Positions 9,625-19,187 of a stretch of 64,000 bases of DNA are shown here, piece after piece. Under the pieces are notes generated by a model. That model was given only the letters and a program-made list of their open reading frames with translations. It ran no database searches and had not been told where the DNA came from. Origin of the DNA: Ruminococcus sp. (GTDB lineage Bacteria > Bacillota > Clostridia > Oscillospirales > Ruminococcaceae); contig JAJQGO010000030.1 in NCBI GenBank assembly GCA_021200415.1, positions 17,630-81,629 of the forward strand, written 5' to 3'. The translations under genes were made by a program, and so were the position numbers. The stretch's first letter is position 1, and every line of letters starts with the position of its first letter.

Positions 9625-12111
9625 ATGAAAATTACTCTTTACGGTGAAAAAAATAACGGCGTTATATTCGCGATTTCTGACGAAAATTCAGTGGACACAA
9701 CCGAAAACGGCTGGCTTTTTCCGAATTTGGCGGGAAATGCGGCATATTCCTCAAATGAGGTTTTCTCCGTAAGCCGCAGCGGAGAGGGACTCTTCATAGA
9801 ACCGAAAAGCTTCGGCTGCATGGCTCTTGAAATGCCCGATGCCGACGTTGAAATTGAAATTCTCCCCATAACCGATCATGGCAGCTATGTATACAGGAAC
9901 CTCCCCATAAGCGGCGGCGGATATGTCACAGGCTTCGCATTCGATGAGGACGGCTGCCTTTTCTGCCGCACGGACATAGGAGGATGCTATTCCTGCGAGC
10001 CGCCCTATGAGGTCTGGAATCCCCTTTCCCATGATGCGGATATGGATACCGAGTGGCTTTGCAATCCTCTTGCGCTTACCTGCAAAAACAACTCCCTTTA
10101 CGTGCTTTTCGGCAATCATCTTGGCAGCTTTCTCGGCATTTCCTCCGACAAGGGCAAAAGCTTCAGCTTCTCGCCCGTTCCTGCCTTTGTCCACGGAAAC
10201 TGTCTTTGCCGAAGCACAGGAGAACGCATTGCCGCAATCTCACACTGCGTTTTCATAGGCACAAGAGGCGCGGGACTTATGAAGGCTGAGCTTGGGAAAT
10301 CCCCTCTGAACTGGGAAAGGGTGACTGTTTTCCCCGACAGCGGCGATGAGCTGTATGTTTTCAAGGGACACAGAAATCCCCACGAGAAAATTTCCGCCTG
10401 CAATGATATTACCTTTGTTTACGCTGCCGACGACAGCACAATTATTGTGGGAACGGCGGAGGAGTGCGGCGTCTATGCCTCATATGACGGCGGAGTAAGC
10501 TTCTCCCGACTGCCCTCCCAGCCGAAGGGAGAATCGCCCTTTATCTCCCAGAGATGCACTGCTTTCGGGGATCTGCTCTTTATTTCCTACAGCCGATCCG
10601 ATGCCGACAGAAGCTTCATGTGGTACAGCTACGCCTGCGACGGCAGCAGACTATGTGACGGCAGAATTTATAAATATATCCGCAGAGACGGCGTTTACGA
10701 GCTTCTTGGCGATATTACTCCCGACCACGGCAAATGCGGATTTTCGGGAATAGATATTTCCACCTGCGGAAAAAATCTCGTATGCACAACCGTCTGCGGA
10801 GCGCCTGATAAAATCTTCCTCAGCCATGATTTCGGCGAAAGCTGGACGGAGGTTCTGAGCGATAAAGACTCGGCGGCGCAGGCTTTCGTCACGCCCTACA
10901 TGAAGCCCGAAAACAATAACGGTCAGTCGGTAATTCACTGGATGAGCGATATTAAAATTGTCCCCGATGACTGCAATTCCGCATATATCAACACAGGAAC
11001 AGGCGTGTTCCGCACAAGGAATCTCGGCAGTGCCGTGACCCTGTGGGAGGATTTCTCCGAGGGAATCGAGGAAACAGTTCATCTTGGCATTTACAGTCCG
11101 CCCGCGGGAGAGGTTCGCGTTCTCGATGCGGTAGGGGATTTGGGAGGCTTTGCATTCACAAATCTTGATAAAAAATGCAGCCGTACCTTCAGTGACGAAA
11201 ACAACAACAGGTACATCACCGTCATAAATGCGGATTTTGCCGAAAAGCGGCCTGAAATTGCAGTTATAACTCCACGCGGCAACTGGATCGGAACTTCAAA
11301 GGGCGGTGTGGCTCTTTCAACTGACGGCGGTCTGAGCTGGCGTCAGCTCAGCAATCCCGTGGGACTTAGCAGCCGTTCGGATGAGCTGCTTGAACGCATA
11401 TCCCGACCCAATACAGATTCCGGCTGGACGGCGGTTTCCTGTGACGGAACAGCCATTATACGTCAGATTGCCGACCTGCACACGCTCCCATCGGACTGCG
11501 CCGCAGTTACCTTCGATTACGGAGAAGCATGGACGAAAATACGCTTTTTTGACGGCGGCGGCAGAGATGTTACCTGCGAGGAGCTATCTGTAAGAATCTT
11601 CTCCGACAGGCTCGATCCCCACATTTTCTACGCATTCGGAAATGGCGGTGAGCTATTCGTCAGCCGTGACAGGGGAGTGAATTTCATTGAAACCTCCGCA
11701 AGGGGATTCCTGCCGCACTGTGACTTCTCATCAATCCATGAGCATAAGTCCCCCGACATACGTGTTTCGCCATTCAAATCGGGTGAAATTCTCATGTTCT
11801 TTAAAAGCTGCGGAATCATTCGCCTGACCCTTTCGGAATCCTGCTTTATCTCGGAAAGGCTCATTCCCGAAGAGCAATGCTCCTGTGCCCTCTGCGGAGG
11901 CTACGGCAAGGGCGGAGTTATTTTCTTCTGTGGAATTTACAACGGAGAATACGGCTTCTGGAGGTCGTTTGAAAGCGGCTGGATACGCATTAACTCCCAC
12001 GACACCCAATTCGGACAAATCCGCTCCATTTGCGGAGATCCACGGGCATACGGAAGATTCTACATCGCAACGGGAAGCTTCGGTGCCCTCTATGGTGAAA
12101 TAAAAAAATAA
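9625..12111 (+). CDS. GH74-like beta-propeller glycosidase without signal peptide
   Basis: 828 aa; ISGGGYVTGFAFDEDGCLFCRTDIGGCY, Asp-box repeats (SSDKGKSF, STDGGLSW, SRDRGVNF), LDAVGDLGGFAF; no hydrophobic N-terminus. Confidence 0.82.
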   Translation: MKITLYGEKNNGVIFAISDENSVDTTENGWLFPNLAGNAAYSSNEVFSVSRSGEGLFIEPKSFGCMALEMPDADVEIEILPITDHGSYVYRNLPISGGGYVTGFAFDEDGCLFCRTDIGGCYSCEPPYEVWNPLSHDADMDTEWLCNPLALTCKNNSLYVLFGNHLGSFLGISSDKGKSFSFSPVPAFVHGNCLCRSTGERIAAISHCVFIGTRGAGLMKAELGKSPLNWERVTVFPDSGDELYVFKGHRNPHEKISACNDITFVYAADDSTIIVGTAEECGVYASYDGGVSFSRLPSQPKGESPFISQRCTAFGDLLFISYSRSDADRSFMWYSYACDGSRLCDGRIYKYIRRDGVYELLGDITPDHGKCGFSGIDISTCGKNLVCTTVCGAPDKIFLSHDFGESWTEVLSDKDSAAQAFVTPYMKPENNNGQSVIHWMSDIKIVPDDCNSAYINTGTGVFRTRNLGSAVTLWEDFSEGIEETVHLGIYSPPAGEVRVLDAVGDLGGFAFTNLDKKCSRTFSDENNNRYITVINADFAEKRPEIAVITPRGNWIGTSKGGVALSTDGGLSWRQLSNPVGLSSRSDELLERISRPNTDSGWTAVSCDGTAIIRQIADLHTLPSDCAAVTFDYGEAWTKIRFFDGGGRDVTCEELSVRIFSDRLDPHIFYAFGNGGELFVSRDRGVNFIETSARGFLPHCDFSSIHEHKSPDIRVSPFKSGEILMFFKSCGIIRLTLSESCFISERLIPEEQCSCALCGGYGKGGVIFFCGIYNGEYGFWRSFESGWIRINSHDTQFGQIRSICGDPRAYGRFYIATGSFGALYGEIKK

Positions 12112-12148
12112 GGAACGCCCATAGGACGTTCCTGTAAATGCTGCCGGC

Positions 12149-12197
12149 GGAAAAATCTAACGGCGCATCTGTACGACAATCTTTGTGCGGTGTTGCC
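12149..12197. repeat. Right-end fragment of the TIR element (copy E)
   Basis: GGAAAAATCTAACGGCGCATCTGTACGACAATCTTTGTGCGGTGTTGCC, nearly identical to the right end of copy C. Confidence 0.85.
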
Positions 12198-12198
12198 T

Positions 12199-12990
12199 TT
12201 ATTTTTCGCAGCTGTGTATTGCCTTAACCGGACAGGCAGCAACGCAGATTCCGCAATTGACGCACTTGTCATAATCAATTGACGCATGAAAATCAGTTAC
12301 GGTTATTGCCCCCGAGGGGCATTTCTTTTCGCATATTTTGCAGCCGATACAGCCGTTTTTGCAGCTCAGCTTCGTTGCCTTGCCGTTATCCTTAGATGAG
12401 CAAAGAACGTCAATATGCTTTGCAAGCGGACGAATGGAGATAAGGGAATTCGGACAGACGTTTACGCATTTTCCGCATGAGCCGCATTTTGATTTGATTA
12501 TGGAGGCAAGGCCGTTTTCAATTACAATTGCGTCGTTTTCGCATACCTCCGCGCAGTCCCCAAGACCTATGCAGCCGTACTTGCATTTGCCGCTGCCGCC
12601 GTAGAATCTCTTTACCGCCTTGCAGCTCTGAATTCCGTCAAATTCAAATGATGTGCCTGTTGCATTGCAGTCGCCGTTGCAATGGACAACTGCCGCAGTC
12701 GGAACAACCTCAGCTGCGGAGGTTCCTAAAATGTCCGCTATTTTTGCGGCTGTATCCGAGCCGCCCGGCTTACAGAGATTCGTTTCCGCACCGCCGTTCA
12801 CGATTGCGGAAGCATAGTCCGCACAGCCTGCGTATCCGCACGCGCCGCAGTTTGCCTGCGGAAGCGCCTCTCCGATTTTTTCGATTCGCTCGTCAACCTT
12901 GACGAAAAATATTTTTGATGCCGCTGTCAGGAGAATTCCCGCGAGAATTCCGCAGCCGCCAAGTACGAGGGCAGGAATCAGATAAGTCAT
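12199..12990 (-). CDS. rnfB: Electron transport complex protein RnfB
   Basis: 263 aa; N-terminal TM, CGACGYAGCADYASAI Fe-S motif, multiple CxxCxxCxxxCP ferredoxin motifs. Confidence 0.95.
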   Translation of the reverse strand: MTYLIPALVLGGCGILAGILLTAASKIFFVKVDERIEKIGEALPQANCGACGYAGCADYASAIVNGGAETNLCKPGGSDTAAKIADILGTSAAEVVPTAAVVHCNGDCNATGTSFEFDGIQSCKAVKRFYGGSGKCKYGCIGLGDCAEVCENDAIVIENGLASIIKSKCGSCGKCVNVCPNSLISIRPLAKHIDVLCSSKDNGKATKLSCKNGCIGCKICEKKCPSGAITVTDFHASIDYDKCVNCGICVAACPVKAIHSCEK

Positions 12991-13006
12991 TGCGCTACCT
13001 CCTTGC

Positions 13007-13585
13007 TTAGCTGAAAAGTCCGGAGAATCCCATGAAGCTTACTGATACGATAGACGCTGCAATAAGCGTTGCGGGGACTCCCTTGAATGTTTCGGGTATA
13101 TCGGCGTATTCCATTTTTCTGCGGACTCCCGAAAAGATAACGAGTGCCAGCATGAAACCAAGACCTGCGCCAATGGAATTGACTATGGACTGAACGAAGG
13201 TGTACTCGTTGTCGATGTTAAGCACAGCAGCTCCCAGAACAGCACAGTTCGTGGTAATCAGCGGGAGATAAACTCCCAGCGATTTATAAAGGGAGGGAAT
13301 ACATTTTTTGAGTATCATCTCAACAAGCTGCACGAAGAGTGCAATTACAAGAATAAACACAACCGTGTCGAGATATTCCAGTCCGTTCGGCACGAGGAGT
13401 CCATAATGAATGGGATATGTAACCGCGCTTGCGCAAATCATGACGAAGGTTACGGCAAGTCCCATTCCCGAAGCGCTGTCGAGCTTCTTTGAAACGCCCA
13501 AAAACGGGCAGATTCCCATAAATTTCGATAAAACGAAGTTGTCTGTAAGCATTGCCGAAAGAAGTATTACCATCATGCTTTTCAA
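13007..13585 (-). CDS. rnfA: Electron transport complex protein RnfA
   Basis: 192 aa; DNFVLSKFMGICPFLGVSKKLDSASGMGLAVTFVM. Confidence 0.95.
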   Translation of the reverse strand: MKSMMVILLSAMLTDNFVLSKFMGICPFLGVSKKLDSASGMGLAVTFVMICASAVTYPIHYGLLVPNGLEYLDTVVFILVIALFVQLVEMILKKCIPSLYKSLGVYLPLITTNCAVLGAAVLNIDNEYTFVQSIVNSIGAGLGFMLALVIFSGVRRKMEYADIPETFKGVPATLIAASIVSVSFMGFSGLFS

Positions 13586-14271
13586 TTCTCGTCACCAGCC
13601 TTTCCTCCGCATTCAGCCGAATTCGGACATCCCTTGCAGCCGCCTCCGCAGGAAAGCTCCTCAGGCGGCTTGCGGTTAGTAATTTTATTTACTGCGGCAA
13701 TTATAACTCCCAGAGCAAAGAAGCCTCCGGCAGGCATTATGAATATGAGCATGGGATTTGAGCTTATGCCGGGAATTGAAATGCCAAACCACTGTCCCGA
13801 ACCGAGGATCTCACGCACAGAGCCCATAATAAACAGGGCGAGGGTGAAGCCTATGCCCATTCCCAGAGCGTCCAGAATTGACGGCAGAACCTTGTTTTTG
13901 CTTGCGAACATTTCCGCACGTCCGAAAATAATACAGTTTACGGTAATCAGCGTCAGATATATTCCGAGGCTGTCGTAAAGGGAAGGCATGAAGCCCTCCA
14001 GAAGAAAGCCTATAAGCGTTACGAAGCTTGCTATGATAACGATAAACGATGGGATTCGCACCTTATCGGGAATGACGTTCCTGAGAAGCGACACAACGAT
14101 ATTCGAGCCGAGGAGTACGAATGTTGTTGCAAGTCCCATGCCGATTCCATTGCTTGCCTGAGTTGTAACTGCCAGTGTCGGGCACATTCCCAAAAGCGTC
14201 ACGAGAACAGGATTTTCTTTGACGATGCCCTTTACAAATTCCCAGCCAAGACCTTTTTTCTTATCAGCCAT
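13582..14271 (-). CDS. rnfE: Electron transport complex protein RnfE
   Basis: 229 aa; KGIVKENPVLVTLLGMCPTLAVTTQASNGIGMG; Cys-rich C-terminus. Confidence 0.95.
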   Translation of the reverse strand: MADKKKGLGWEFVKGIVKENPVLVTLLGMCPTLAVTTQASNGIGMGLATTFVLLGSNIVVSLLRNVIPDKVRIPSFIVIIASFVTLIGFLLEGFMPSLYDSLGIYLTLITVNCIIFGRAEMFASKNKVLPSILDALGMGIGFTLALFIMGSVREILGSGQWFGISIPGISSNPMLIFIMPAGGFFALGVIIAAVNKITNRKPPEELSCGGGCKGCPNSAECGGKAGDEN

Positions 14272-14791
14272 TCAGAATTGCCTCCTTATTTTCATTGTAA
14301 ACGGCAAGAGCCGTATCAATTGCGTGAATCATACCCTTTGAGGAATACGTAGCGCCCGTAACGGTATCATATTCGCCGCCCGCTTCGGAAGCTCCGATAA
14401 ACTGCTGACAGAAGGATTCTTCATCACGCACCTTTGTGCCGAGTCCGGGAGTTTCACCCAGTGAAACGAATTCGATTCCGCAGATTTCACCTGATTCGTC
14501 GATTCCTATAAGAACCTCTATTCCGTCCTTGGAATAGCCGTCCACACAGAGCTGAAATGCTGTTTTGTTGTCGTCGGTTACGGCAATTGATTCGATTTCA
14601 TCGCTGCCGAAATTATCGTCAAGAAGCGTATATCCGCAGTCGCCGAAAAGAGCCTCAATGCTTTCGCTGAATTTTTCCTCACGCTGAGCTGAGATGCTGT
14701 CCGCAGTCGCTTCATACGCCAGAACGAGAAGCAGCGCTGCAATTACGCATATAACCGTCAGTACGAGCGTAGGCTTAACCTTATCCTTCAT
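14264..14791 (-). CDS. rnfG: Electron transport complex protein RnfG (flavinylation motif TGAT)
   Basis: Start MKDKVKPTLVL; EYDTVTGATYSSKGM; GTKVRDEESFCQQF. Confidence 0.93.
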   Translation of the reverse strand: MKDKVKPTLVLTVICVIAALLLVLAYEATADSISAQREEKFSESIEALFGDCGYTLLDDNFGSDEIESIAVTDDNKTAFQLCVDGYSKDGIEVLIGIDESGEICGIEFVSLGETPGLGTKVRDEESFCQQFIGASEAGGEYDTVTGATYSSKGMIHAIDTALAVYNENKEAILNG

Positions 14792-15716
14792 TTTTTTCAG
14801 CCTCCTTTGCTCCGAACACCTTGTGCCGTGTGAGAAGATCAATATAAGGCGTCAGGATATTCATAAGAAGTATCGAGAACGATACACCCTCCGGATACGA
14901 ACCGAAGCTGCGAATCACGAATGTTATAATTCCGCATCCAAGACCGAAGATTATTTTTCCCTTTGTTGTAATTGGAGTTGTAGCGTAATCGGTTGCCATA
15001 AAGAATGCTCCGATAAACACGCCTCCTGCAAGTATCTCATAAAGGGGATCGCCGCCGGAAATTGCCGTAAGCAGCGCAAGGCTGCCGATGAACGACAGGG
15101 GAGCGGCAAGGGAAATTATTCTCCTTATGGCAAGATAGATGCCTCCTATGAGAAGCGCAAGGGCGCAGGTTTCACCAAGACAGCCGCCTACGTTTCCGAG
15201 AAAGAGGTCGAGGTATGAAGCGTCGCCCGAAGCAAGGGGAGTAGCTCCCGTAACAACGTCGGCTGCCGATTCCTTATAGTAGAAGGGCACAGCCCAGTTG
15301 GTCATAGCGCTTGGGAAGGAAACCATAAGCACGATTCGGGCAGTTATTGCGGGATTTGCGAAATTCTGTCCCAGTCCGCCGAAAAGCTGCTTTACGATTA
15401 CGATTGCCACAAATGAGCCAATAACAGCCATCCATATAGGGAGCGTCACAGGGAGATTCATGGCAAGGAGAATTCCCGTAACAACGGCTGAAAGGTCACC
15501 GATAGTGTTGTCACGCTTCATTATTTTGCGGCACAGATATTCAAAGACGATGCAGCTGGCAACGCATACGGCAGTCAGCAGAAGCGCCCGAGGCCCGAAG
15601 ATTATGCATGACGCAACGACAGCCGGCATAAGGGCAATTATTACGTTGAGCATTATCTTCCATGTTTTCATATAATTTTCGTCGTGGGGCGACGGCGATA
15701 CTATCAATTTTTCCAT
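14781..15716 (-). CDS. rnfD: Electron transport complex protein RnfD (flavinylation motif TGAT)
   Basis: Multi-TM; SPHDENYMKTWKIMLNVIIALMPAV; DVVTGATPLASG. Confidence 0.95.
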   Translation of the reverse strand: MEKLIVSPSPHDENYMKTWKIMLNVIIALMPAVVASCIIFGPRALLLTAVCVASCIVFEYLCRKIMKRDNTIGDLSAVVTGILLAMNLPVTLPIWMAVIGSFVAIVIVKQLFGGLGQNFANPAITARIVLMVSFPSAMTNWAVPFYYKESAADVVTGATPLASGDASYLDLFLGNVGGCLGETCALALLIGGIYLAIRRIISLAAPLSFIGSLALLTAISGGDPLYEILAGGVFIGAFFMATDYATTPITTKGKIIFGLGCGIITFVIRSFGSYPEGVSFSILLMNILTPYIDLLTRHKVFGAKEAEKNEG

Positions 15717-15726
15717 GTTCACCCTC

Positions 15727-17007
15727 TCACTTTCTCGGTATCAGCATTTTTGCAAGCTGATTTGTTTCCGCAAGCTTTCTGTTGGCGGGACATACGTAGG
15801 TGCAGCTTCCGCAGTTCATGCACAGCGTCACCTTGAGGGACTTCAGCTCCTCAATGTTGCGTATTTTGTATGCTCGCTCTATTTCCGCAGGCATAATGCC
15901 GAGAGGACAGACATTTACACATCGTCCGCAGCGTATGCAGGCGGTAGGCTTGCGCTCGTCGTAGCTCTTCACTGCAAGAAGAGCGTTTGTGGTCTTGACG
16001 ACAGGCATATCCGCCGAGGGCAGGGACATTCCCATCATGGGGCCTCCGCCGATAAGCTTTTTTACGTTTTCCATATCGGTTTTGCAGAACTCCAGTATTT
16101 CACGGAATGGCGTGCCGATAACAGCGCGTACATTTTTCGGCTCGCCGACTGCATCGCCGTCAACTGTAAGACGTCTTGACGTCAGGGGCATACCTGTTTT
16201 GGTGTATCTGTAAATGAACGACACGGTTGATACGTTCATTACGATTACGCCCTCATCGGAGGGCAGCTCCCCCTCCTTGACGATTTTCCCTGTGGTGTTG
16301 TAGATTATCACCTTTTCAGCACCCTGAGGATAGCTTGACGGGAGAGTGAATACCTCAATTGAATCATCATTTTCCGTCATTTTTGTGAATTTTTCGATTG
16401 CCTCGGGCTTATTTGCTTCAATTGCAAGCTTAGCCTTTGGAATATCCAGCATTTTCAGCAAAAGCTTTATTCCTCCGGCGATGTCCTCTGAATTTTCAAT
16501 CATCTCACGGTAATCGGCAGTTATATACGGCTCGCATTCCGCCGCGTTGATAATGAGAGTATCAATCTTTGTTTTGGGATTGAGCTTGATATGCGTTGGG
16601 AATCCCGCACCGCCAAGGCCGCATGAGCCGCTTTCACGGACAGCCTTAATGAAGCTTTCCTTATCGGAAATCGCAGGAGGCTTCACCTCATCCGAAACCG
16701 TCTGCAGACCGTCTGTTTCAATTTCAACTGCCTTACAGACCGAACCGTTTGCCGCAAGGTAATCCGTAATTGCCGTGACCCTTCCGGACGCTCCCGAATG
16801 TACGGGAACGCTGAAAAACGCGTCCGTATCACCGATTTTCTGCCCGACCTTTACCTCGTCCCCGACCTTAACGAGTGGGACGCATGGCGCACCCATATTC
16901 ATGGACATGGGAACGGTCAGCTTTGCGGACAGCGGAAATTCAACCGTTGCCGAGTTTTCTGTGTTCTTTCTGTGATTAAGCTTTAGTCCCCTTAGTTTTT
17001 TCTTCAT
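15727..17007 (-). CDS. rnfC: Electron transport complex protein RnfC
   Basis: 426 aa; GLGGAGFPTHIKLNP, CIRCGRCVNVCPLGIMP, CMNCGSCTYVCPANR. Confidence 0.96.
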   Translation of the reverse strand: MKKKLRGLKLNHRKNTENSATVEFPLSAKLTVPMSMNMGAPCVPLVKVGDEVKVGQKIGDTDAFFSVPVHSGASGRVTAITDYLAANGSVCKAVEIETDGLQTVSDEVKPPAISDKESFIKAVRESGSCGLGGAGFPTHIKLNPKTKIDTLIINAAECEPYITADYREMIENSEDIAGGIKLLLKMLDIPKAKLAIEANKPEAIEKFTKMTENDDSIEVFTLPSSYPQGAEKVIIYNTTGKIVKEGELPSDEGVIVMNVSTVSFIYRYTKTGMPLTSRRLTVDGDAVGEPKNVRAVIGTPFREILEFCKTDMENVKKLIGGGPMMGMSLPSADMPVVKTTNALLAVKSYDERKPTACIRCGRCVNVCPLGIMPAEIERAYKIRNIEELKSLKVTLCMNCGSCTYVCPANRKLAETNQLAKMLIPRK

Positions 17008-17545
17008 CCTTTAAACGACTCCTTTCAGCAGAGCTTTTATGTTCAGCCTCCCCACCGAGATGAGGAAGCAGAATATGCATAATCAAGCCGGTAAAAGCTC
17101 CGGCAATGATTCCTGCGATTACCAATACAGGCAGATAGGATACAGTGTAAATGCTTCCTGCAAACACCGAAGCAGCCATGAGCTGCCCGACATTGTGGAA
17201 AACACCGCCTGTAACCGAAACTGCGAGAATGCCTATATCATTATTTCTTCTGCGGAACAGCATAAGACAGAGCCACATTGCGATTACGGAGAGAATACCT
17301 CCGCTGACTGACATGAAAAATGCCGAGGCTCCGCGTGTCGCGAACACAAAGCAGCTTTTCAGGACTGCTCCCGCAAGAGCTGATTTGAATCCCATAAACA
17401 TGAGAATATACATTATTACAATGCTGGAAAGCCCCGGCTTTACTCCCAGCGGAAGAGGCAGGGGAATAAGTCCCTCAAGGAACTGCAATGCCGAAGCCAG
17501 CGCCAGCAGGATTCCCATTTTGGCAATATAAAGCGATTTTTTCAT
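16976..17545 (-). CDS. Gx transporter family protein (heptaprenyl diphosphate synthase component I-like)
   Basis: 189 aa membrane protein; ALASALQFLEGLIPLPLPLGVKPGLSSIVIMYIL. Confidence 0.85.
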   Translation of the reverse strand: MKKSLYIAKMGILLALASALQFLEGLIPLPLPLGVKPGLSSIVIMYILMFMGFKSALAGAVLKSCFVFATRGASAFFMSVSGGILSVIAMWLCLMLFRRRNNDIGILAVSVTGGVFHNVGQLMAASVFAGSIYTVSYLPVLVIAGIIAGAFTGLIMHILLPHLGGEAEHKSSAERSRLKDEEKTKGTKA

Positions 17546-17548
17546 AAG

Positions 17549-17932
17549 CTACCCCACCGTTACATCGGCAGTGTCGGATTTGTCAGAGCCGCTTTCCACG
17601 GTAATGACAATTTTTTCGGGAACGCAGATTATGCTTTGCCCCGCATATCCGATATAGCCTGTTTCCTCGCAAATTTTATCGGGACAGACGGCCTCCCTGA
17701 CTCTTATTTTTCCGTCCGCAATTTCAAATACCGTTTCTCCGCAGTCCTCAAGGGTGAACACTCCCGATTCGCTGAGATTCACTCTGCAGACGATATCGCC
17801 GTATTGTATAACAGCTGTTTTTCCGCCGCTCCCGAGGAAACGCGGGAGAATAATTCCCAGAGCCGCAGCAGCAGTTATTGCCAGTATAATCAGAAGCTCA
17901 CGCCGTCTTATGAAATGAAATTTTTCTCTCAT
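17549..17932 (-). CDS. NusG domain II-containing protein
   Basis: 127 aa; single TM, IADGKIRVREAVCPDKICEETGYIGYAGQSIICVPEKIVITVE. Confidence 0.88.
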   Translation of the reverse strand: MREKFHFIRRRELLIILAITAAAALGIILPRFLGSGGKTAVIQYGDIVCRVNLSESGVFTLEDCGETVFEIADGKIRVREAVCPDKICEETGYIGYAGQSIICVPEKIVITVESGSDKSDTADVTVG

Positions 17933-18921
17933 TCATTGTCAGCCTCCTTTATGGTGTAGGAGGAATCCTCATTCAGCTCAAAATCTATTCCGCCGCTCAG
18001 GTATATTTCCCTGTTTTCGGTTACGGCAACAATTTTCAGCGTTTCGTCATCGAGATATTCGCCGAGCCGAGCCGTACCTCCCAGATAAATCAGCGTAGAC
18101 AGAAAATCGGATTTTATTCCGCTGTCGCAGATTACCGTTACGGAGGTCAGGTCGGTTTCTGAGGGACGCCCCGTGTTCAGGTCGAATATATGGGAATAAC
18201 GGCAGCCGTCAGCCTCAAAGTATCTCTCATAGCCGCCGGAGGTTGAGAGAAAGCACGCTTCGGTTCTGATTGTACCGAGAGTACCGTCGCCCTCGGGATC
18301 TCTCAGGGAAACGATAAACGGTTCTCCGTCAGGCTTTTCGCCGTTCAGCAGAATAGAGGAATTTGCGGAAACAATATAGTAGCTGTCGGAATCAAGCTCC
18401 TCATAAATTTTGTCCATTGCGTAGCCCTTTGCGACACTCCCCAGATCTATGCTGCCGTTTTCGTCGGCAAAGCTCATGGTTTCGAGGGAAAACGATGCTT
18501 TCCTGAAGCTGTCGAGAGCAGCTTCAATTTCCTCATCGGACGGAACTGTGGGATTTTCGGAATTGATATTCCAGCAGTCGGTAATGCTTCCCCCGAATAT
18601 GCTTACATCGCTGCCGTACAGCTCCGAAAGCTCGCAGGCGGAAATAATTATATTTTCCGTGTCCTCAGAAATATCGCAGCTCATGCGGTTATTTATGGCA
18701 TATATATCGCTTTCCTCGGAATACCTGTCAAAAAGCGAATCAAGGCGGTACAGGATTTCTTCAGCCATCTCTGCGTCCTGAGAGCTGCCCTTGAAGCTTA
18801 CGGCCGTATCCATTGCGAAAACAGTTTTTTCCACAGTCTCATCGGACTGCGACCCGACTGAGCATGACGCTGAAAATGCCGCAGAAGCAAGCAATGCTGC
18901 CATTATTATTTTTTTTCGCAT
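17929..18921 (-). CDS. apbE: FAD:protein FMN transferase (ApbE) lipoprotein
   Basis: Start MRKKIIMAALLASAAFSASC; FAMDTAVSFK, DLGSVAKGYAMDKIYEEL, YSHIFDLNTGRP, VTVICDSGIKSDFLST. Confidence 0.93.
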   Translation of the reverse strand: MRKKIIMAALLASAAFSASCSVGSQSDETVEKTVFAMDTAVSFKGSSQDAEMAEEILYRLDSLFDRYSEESDIYAINNRMSCDISEDTENIIISACELSELYGSDVSIFGGSITDCWNINSENPTVPSDEEIEAALDSFRKASFSLETMSFADENGSIDLGSVAKGYAMDKIYEELDSDSYYIVSANSSILLNGEKPDGEPFIVSLRDPEGDGTLGTIRTEACFLSTSGGYERYFEADGCRYSHIFDLNTGRPSETDLTSVTVICDSGIKSDFLSTLIYLGGTARLGEYLDDETLKIVAVTENREIYLSGGIDFELNEDSSYTIKEADNE

Positions 18922-19045
18922 AGAAATTTCCTTTCTGACGCAAAATAAAAAATGCCGCAGGAAGCGGCAGATAAATCCTCCATTTAAAATGCCACCATTG
19001 GCAAAATTCAAATGTGCAGATGCTTTTCGCAAAAAAGCTATGATA

Positions 19046-19116
19046 GGTAACACCGCACAAAGCACGCCTGACGGCTTTGCCACGCATCTGCACGACAATC
19101 TTCGTGCGGTGCTACC
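19046..19116. repeat. Short internally deleted copy of the TIR element (copy D)
   Basis: GGTAACACCGCACAAAG...CTTCGTGCGGTGCTACC; TA on both flanks (gaTA|GGTAAC...GCTACC|TAct). Confidence 0.9.
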
Positions 19117-19187
19117 TACTATATTTTATCATTATTCATCACAAAAGTCAAGGCGGCTCCGTGTAAAATTTATGGAAACCGCCTTAA

